64,000 bases of DNA. It comes from Xiphydria camelus (lineage: Eukaryota; Arthropoda; Insecta; Hymenoptera; Xiphydriidae). Under the pieces are notes generated by a model. It was given only the letters and a program-made list of their open reading frames with translations. It searched no databases and was not told the origin of the DNA. This document shows, in pieces, positions 61,088-64,000 of the stretch. The position numbers were made by a program, and so were the translations under genes. Every line of letters starts with the position of its first letter. Within the stretch, counting starts at the first letter, position 1. The DNA lies in NCBI GenBank assembly GCA_963678675.1, contig OY783191.1:40650602-40714601 (forward strand). The letters are read 5' to 3'.

Positions 61088-63221
61088 ATGGCGGATCCGT
61101 TGAGTTTGTTGCGCCAATATAATGTAAATAAAAAGGAAATAATCGAACGTGAGAACCAAATATTGTTCGGTGAATTTTCGTGGCCGAAAAATGTGAAGAC
61201 CAACTATTTGACCTACGGGTGAGTTCTTCCTCCGATGCTTCCATTATCAGCGAGATAACAGCAACAATCTGGGCGACTGTCATTCGAGGTTTCATTCTGG
61301 TCTTTTCGTTCAAATTCTTCGTCCGAACGTGTTAATGTTTTGGAAAGAATCGACTACTTATCCTCTGTTGTACTTTAAACGATTATAACTTGGATCGCCA
61401 CGTCAAATTATTCGCGGATTCGCGAACATTCGAGTGGTACTACTTTGTGTAAATAAGATCAGTAGGGTAAATAAGACATCCTCGTTTCGCGCGAATTTAC
61501 TGCAGGTGAATTTAGGGTGTAATTTCGAGCGAGTCGCGAACGTGTACCGAGCGGATTGCCGAAATATAATTAGGCCATTTTTTTGCTAGGTCTGGAAAAG
61601 AAGGTACTCCGAAAGAGTACTACACGCTCGAGTGTTTGTTATTCCTGCTAAAACATGTGCAACTTACACATCCTGTGTACGTACGGCAGGCGGCGGCTGA
61701 AAATATTCCCGTCGTGCGTCGACCCGACAGAAAGGATCTCTTGGCTTACCTCAATGGCGAAACGGCTACTTCGGCCGCCATAGACAAATCGGCGCCATTG
61801 GAAATCCCGACGCAGGTCAAACGCACCGCCGAAGATGGAATGGAGAGCGGTTCCTCTAAGAAACCTCGCTTCGAGGAGACTCATGTCCAGAAGGTGAAGG
61901 AACAACTGGCCGCGCGGTTGGACGCACCCAAAGAGGCATCCGTCACGGTAGACAACATCAAATCTCTGTCGGAAGCAATGTCCGTCGAGAAGATAGCTGC
62001 GATAAAAGCGAAGCGTTTGGCCAAGAAACGCACAACGATCAAAGAGAACGACGACATCGGCATGGGATCGGATCTGCGAGTGATATTAGACATGGATGTC
62101 GACGAGACGAAGGATATCGTTTCGCGGGAGCGACAGTGGCGCACGCGAGCGACCATCTTACAGAGTAGCGGGAAGGTTTTTGCTAAAAATATTTTCGCAA
62201 TACTACAAAGTATTAAAGCGAGAGAAGAGGGCAGGCAGAAGGGGGCTGCGGTACCAACACCCATGGTGACGCCAAGATCGACGCCAATGCGGCCGCTGCC
62301 GCAGCCCGCCGTCTATAACCGCTACGATCAGGAGCGTTTTATTCGGCAAAAGGAAGAAACGGAGGGCTTCAAGATCGACACCATGGGCACGTATCACGGT
62401 ATGACGCTGAAGTCTGTGACGGAGGGCAGTAATCCTGCCGTTAGGAAACCACCGAGCAACCCAACCGCCACACCGATTCCCGGTCTATTGCCGGCGTCCG
62501 CCGCGAAGCTGACTCCTCAGCAGGCTGCACAGAATAAACGCCCGAGCAGAACGCCGATCATAATTATTCCGAGCGCCAACACGTCCCTGATAACGATGTA
62601 CAACGCGAAAGATATACTCCAGGACTTGAAGTATTTCAGCAACGAAGAAAAACGCGCTCAGGGATGCAAAAAGGAGAACGAGGTACTACTGCAGCGCAGG
62701 AAAGACGGCGGATTAACGGTACCCTATCGCGTCGTTGACAATCCTCAAAAATTAACAAACGCCGATTGGGAGAGAGTGGTCGCGGTCTTCGTTATGGGAC
62801 CCGCTTGGCAGTTCAAGGGATGGCCTTTCGACGGGAATCCCGTCGAGATATTCTCAAAAAGTAAGTCTCTTACGATTACCGAACGAGGTTCGCGCGTCTT
62901 GCCGTTTCACACTTCGACTTGTCGGGCATTCATTGTGAAATTCGTCCTCTTCTTTTTTTTTTTCTTCAGTTTGCGCCTTCCACCTGAAATACGACGAGAT
63001 GCGGCTGGACGGAAACGTCGGACGATGGGCAGTAACCGTTATCGAATTGAGCCGTACAAAGAGGCACTTGGATAGAGCGGCGTTGATGGTTTTCTGGGAG
63101 CACTTGGACAAGTAAGTATTCCCTCGTCACAAATGGTTCAAAGCTGAGACATCAACGACCCTGAACGAAACTTTCTCGTTACAGGCATATGATTAAAAAC
63201 AAGCCGCACCTCAGATTCTAA
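61088..63221 (+). CDS. CDC73: Parafibromin / Cdc73 (hyrax), PAF1 complex subunit, 526 aa
   Basis: Cdc73 is a PAF1-complex subunit that binds RNA polymerase II, promotes H2B ubiquitination and elongation and, in flies (hyrax), links to beta-catenin. Exons are 61088-61218, 61590-62860, 62970-63111 and 63185-63221; phases agree and total 526 aa (human 531). The N-terminal domain begins [41 protein letters not shown] and continues with [19 protein letters not shown]. The middle part is Lys/Arg-rich with likely nuclear localisation signals ([23 protein letters not shown]). The C-terminal Ras-like domain runs from [22 protein letters not shown] through [13 protein letters not shown] to [20 protein letters not shown]. 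Confidence 0.97.
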
Positions 63222-64000
63222 TTCCAACTTATCGTCGCAAACGTGGCTCGTATCGGTTGTTATTGAAACTTGACAGACATTTTAGATTATTATTTTTATC
63301 ATAAGACATGTACATATACATTGGAAAAGCATATCGTGGAATCTGTACGTGTACTTTTGAAGCGATATTGTTGCAAGAACGCGTCGATACGAGGAGAAAG
63401 TATTAAAGACTCGTTCGCCGTAATCGTTGCGTTTCACGTCTCACAACTTCTCCCTTCCTCTGTTAATTCGTCACTTACTCGAATGGCGAGTTCTCGATGA
63501 GTAAGAGTATTATTATATTTGCCCTGGACAGCGAGGGAAGTGCCAACTATATTCAGTTGATGTGCCCCGACGACGCGATATCCATTTGACTCTATTCATG
63601 CTAGAGTAAAAGAGAATCGACCAACATTCTCGAACGCTCTCTCGAATAGTCCATCCGAATCGAAGAATCCCAGGGTTTCAAACTCAAGTCCCAACGGTCG
63701 CGGTAAGATGATAAAAAGAATAAGAAACGCGTTCGCGGCAGAGTCGAAATCGAATCAGCGCGGTGCGGTATTCGGTGCGAATAGATCGTATTTCTTCGGG
63801 TGGTGTCAAGTCTCGCTCGTGTGTTTAGTAATTCAAGACACGACAATGCAGTATGGCGTCCCGCGGCGCTGGTACAGCGACCCATCCCCCCGGGGAACCG
63901 CGCGTATCGCTCGCTTTTTCTCCCCACCAAAAGTAAGGCCAAAGTAAACCCCTTCGGGCATCGCGTCACGCGAGTATGGGTTACCCATTCTGTTTGCACG
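63222..64000. other. CDC73 3' flank and unassigned right edge
   Basis: The first part is CDC73 3' UTR. From 63601 a minus-strand ORF of 132 codons reaches the right edge and may continue beyond it. It reads through GC-rich sequence (SERYARFPGGMGRCTSAAGRHTALSCLELLNTRARLDTTRRN) and has no domain that I recognise. It could be a dispersed repeat, a non-coding RNA or a 5' exon. No splice or homology evidence supports it as a gene. Confidence 0.25.

Overview
This is a 64-kb stretch of an insect nuclear genome. The genes are split by short GT-AG introns (about 60 bp to a few hundred bp, 3.5 kb at most). Two genes belong to the beaten path (beat) immunoglobulin family, which is known from insects. 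The gene order is not that of Drosophila, and the base composition is very uneven: an AT-rich repeat desert lies next to a CpG-rich block. I would guess Hymenoptera, perhaps an ant. That guess is inference, because no species marker is present.

Three gene-rich parts hold conserved housekeeping genes. At 0-26.5 kb are the 5' part of CABIN1 (-), the end of an unidentified membrane protein (+), NUP160 (-, 11 exons), SLC35E3 (+), RUVBL1/pontin (+), GLDC (+, 10 exons), HMGXB4 (-), IMP4 (-), GEMIN2 (+) and UBL4A (-). At 41-55 kb are RNASEH2A (+) and two head-to-head beat paralogues. At 57-63.3 kb are NUP35 (+), GID8 (-) and CDC73 (+). For 14 of these 15 genes other than the unidentified one I rebuilt exon chains in which the phases agree; HMGXB4 lacks its first exon and CABIN1 runs off the left edge. 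Where complete, the predicted lengths match the family: NUP160 about 1492 aa, RUVBL1 456, GLDC 995, SLC35E3 307, GEMIN2 244, UBL4A 147, RNASEH2A 337, NUP35 323, GID8 231, CDC73 526.

Packing is tight. Head-to-head starts (NUP160/SLC35E3, IMP4/GEMIN2, GID8/CDC73, and the beat pair with a wider gap) suggest shared promoters. Convergent ends (membrane gene/NUP160, GLDC/HMGXB4, GEMIN2/UBL4A, NUP35/GID8) are only 72 to about 970 bp apart. Functional themes are the nuclear pore, RNA and ribosome biogenesis, chromatin and transcription, protein targeting and degradation, mitochondrial glycine cleavage, and axon guidance.

From about 27 to 40.6 kb I find no conserved protein gene. This part holds about 15 copies of a 149-bp satellite in three blocks embedded in a larger duplicated composite, a chain of short hairpins, a tandem array of duplicated exon-like units with intact splice signals on the minus strand, a second structured patch, small transposon-like elements and two large foldback elements. 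A third foldback sits at 20.8-21.3 kb. The exon-like array and the satellite composite, whose right part is bounded by a 15-bp inverted repeat, are the least explained items.
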